The notes under the pieces: model-generated
Databases searched by the model: none
What the model saw: only the letters and a program-made list of their open reading frames with translations
What the model was told of the DNA's origin: nothing
Position numbers and translations under genes: made by a program
From: an uncultured Alphaproteobacteria bacterium
GTDB taxonomy: Bacteria; Pseudomonadota; Alphaproteobacteria; Rhizobiales; Beijerinckiaceae
DNA length: 6,684 nt
Direction: 5' to 3'
Assembly (NCBI GenBank): GCA_937903315.1
Contig: CALCZO010000129.1
Location: forward strand, 1-6,684
Shown: positions 5,692 through 6,684 of the stretch, piece after piece
How positions within the stretch are numbered: position 1 is the stretch's first letter
Layout of the letters: each line of letters starts with the position of its first letter

Positions 5692-5857
5692 GAACCAACG
5701 CTCGCGAATGGCTGGTTCAACGTGTCGGCAGGACATGGCTTTCTTGGCCCTGTCCTACGCCTCCTGGCCGGGAGGCGGCTGGCGCTCGCGGGCGGAGCCA
5801 ACCTGTGCCGTCACATATCTGATCGAAGGTTCTGGCCAGACCTTTTCCGGAGCATAA
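5692..5857 (+). promoter_or_regulatory. hairpin-rich region upstream of rpsA, candidate structured leader
   Basis: This gene-free stretch holds consecutive inverted repeats. GAACCA/TGGTTC pairs 5692-5697 with 5713-5718. AGGACA-T-GGC (5730-5739) pairs with GCC-C-TGTCCT (5747-5756), with one mismatch and a 7-nt loop. CGCCTCC (5758-5764) pairs with GGAGGCG (5771-5777). A looser TGGC/GCCA helix is possible at about 5780-5800. If transcribed, these would form the rpsA 5' leader. S1 synthesis is autoregulated through its leader in other bacteria, so a regulatory role is plausible. I saw no convincing -35/-10 pair, so I cannot say whether transcription starts before or after the hairpins. The last part holds the rpsA ribosome binding site GGAG (5849-5852). 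Confidence 0.4.
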
Positions 5858-6684
5858 ATGTCCGCTTCCAACCGTGAAGATTTCGCCGCGCTGCTCGAAG
5901 AGTCGTTCAGCCGGAACGACATGATCGAAGGCTCGGTCATCAAGGGCAAGGTCGTCGCCATCGAGAAGGATGACGCGGTGATCGACGTCGGCCTCAAGAC
6001 CGAGGGCCGCGTCAAGCTGAAGGAATTCCAGACCCCCGGCAAGGACTCGGTCCTGAAGGTCGGCGACGAGGTCGAGGTCTATCTCGAGCGCGTCGAGAAC
6101 GCGCTGGGCGAGGCCGTCATTTCGCGTGACAAGGCCCGCCGCGAGGAATCCTGGGTCAAGCTCGAACAGGCGTTCGAGAAGCAGGAGAAGGTCAACGGCA
6201 TCATCTTCAACCAGGTCAAGGGTGGCTACACCGTCGACCTGGAAGGCGCCGTGGCGTTCCTGCCGCGCTCGCAGGTGGACATCCGCCCGATCCGCGACGT
6301 CACCCCGCTGATGGGCGTGGCCCAGCCGTTCCAGATCCTCAAGATGGATCGCCGCCGCGGCAACATCGTCGTCTCGCGCCGCACGGTGCTCGAAGAGACG
6401 CGCGCCGAGGCCCGTTCGGAACTGGTTGCCAACCTTGAGGAAGGCCAGACCGTTGACGGCGTCGTCAAGAACATCACCGATTACGGTGCGTTCGTTGACC
6501 TCGGCGGCATCGACGGCCTGCTGCATGTGACCGACATCGCCTGGCGCCGCGTCAACCACCCGACCGAGGTGCTGACCGTCGGCCAGACCGTCAAGGTCAA
6601 GATCATCAAGATCAACCAGGAAACCCACCGCATCAGCCTCGGCATGAAGCAGCTGATGGGCGATCCGTGGGCCGGCATCGAGGC
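5858..6684 (+). CDS. rpsA: 30S ribosomal protein S1, N-terminal part
   Basis: Binds mRNA on the small ribosomal subunit and helps initiation, especially on structured or weakly SD-led messages. The window contains 275 complete codons; the gene continues past the right edge and has no stop here. Three S1 (OB-fold) repeats are visible. The first is at about residues 24-90 (GSVIKGKVVAI to VISRDKA). The second is at about 111-174 (KVNGIIFNQVKGGYTVDL to IVVSRR). The third is at about 196-263 (GQTVDGVVKNITDYGAFVDL to ISLGMK). The first two are the ribosome-binding pair in the E. coli protein, and the third begins the RNA-binding series. The N-terminus MSASNREDFAALLEES is of alphaproteobacterial type. 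The ATG at 5858 has GGAG 5 nt upstream. An intrinsic terminator and about 200 nt of hairpin-rich DNA separate it from cmk, so it probably has its own promoter. I saw no defect in the visible part. Confidence 0.98.
   Translation, partial: MSASNREDFAALLEESFSRNDMIEGSVIKGKVVAIEKDDAVIDVGLKTEGRVKLKEFQTPGKDSVLKVGDEVEVYLERVENALGEAVISRDKARREESWVKLEQAFEKQEKVNGIIFNQVKGGYTVDLEGAVAFLPRSQVDIRPIRDVTPLMGVAQPFQILKMDRRRGNIVVSRRTVLEETRAEARSELVANLEEGQTVDGVVKNITDYGAFVDLGGIDGLLHVTDIAWRRVNHPTEVLTVGQTVKVKIIKINQETHRISLGMKQLMGDPWAGIE

Noticed and set aside
3999..5801. A 600-codon open frame on the minus strand opposite aroA, the small gene and cmk
   Set aside because: It is antisense to genes with complete family motifs, spans their boundaries, and its translation is Arg/Ala/Gly/Asp-rich without any recognisable domain. 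Long antisense frames are expected in GC-rich DNA.
5717..6628. A 303-codon open frame on the minus strand opposite rpsA
   Set aside because: It mirrors the rpsA codons (Leu/Asp/Val-rich low-complexity translation) and has no motif. The plus-strand S1 repeats explain the region.

Overview
The window is GC-rich, densely packed bacterial chromosome. Gene content and order point to an alphaproteobacterium: a FYDLN-acid (TIGR02300-type) protein divergent from a class II aroA, then cmk and rpsA in series. Sphingomonadales is a plausible order, but I cannot fix the order or genus from sequence alone. Nothing here looks mobile: no transposase, integrase, CRISPR array, phage gene or att-like repeat. 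I did not find a new multi-gene system. The most open points are small ones: a 65-aa unknown protein inside the aroA-cmk unit, and a hairpin-rich leader before rpsA.

Left half, minus strand (read from high to low coordinates): the FYDLN-acid protein (GTG start, 3272), tRNA-Ala(GGC) (2755-2680), queE, queC, an aldo/keto reductase, and the 5' end of a KDPGal-aldolase gene that leaves the window at base 1. QueE and QueC catalyse consecutive steps to preQ0 (7-cyano-7-deazaguanine), the precursor of queuosine in tRNA; queD is not in the window. The reductase follows queC by 10 nt, and the aldolase follows the reductase by 2 nt. Thus a likely sugar-acid module is joined to the queuosine genes. No good intrinsic terminator separates tRNA, queE, queC, reductase and aldolase, so they may share transcripts. 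Three short inverted repeats lie in the gaps.

Right half, plus strand: aroA (3441-4793, shikimate pathway), a small unknown protein (4822-5019), cmk (5016-5630, (d)CMP kinase), a clear intrinsic terminator (5631-5655), a roughly 200-nt gap with several potential hairpins, and rpsA (5858 to the window end, ribosomal protein S1). The small gene overlaps cmk by ATGA, so the two are probably translationally coupled. The terminator ends the aroA-cmk unit before rpsA. The core genes serve aromatic amino-acid synthesis, nucleotide metabolism, translation and tRNA modification.

No gene shows a frameshift or internal stop. Only the two genes at the window edges are incomplete.
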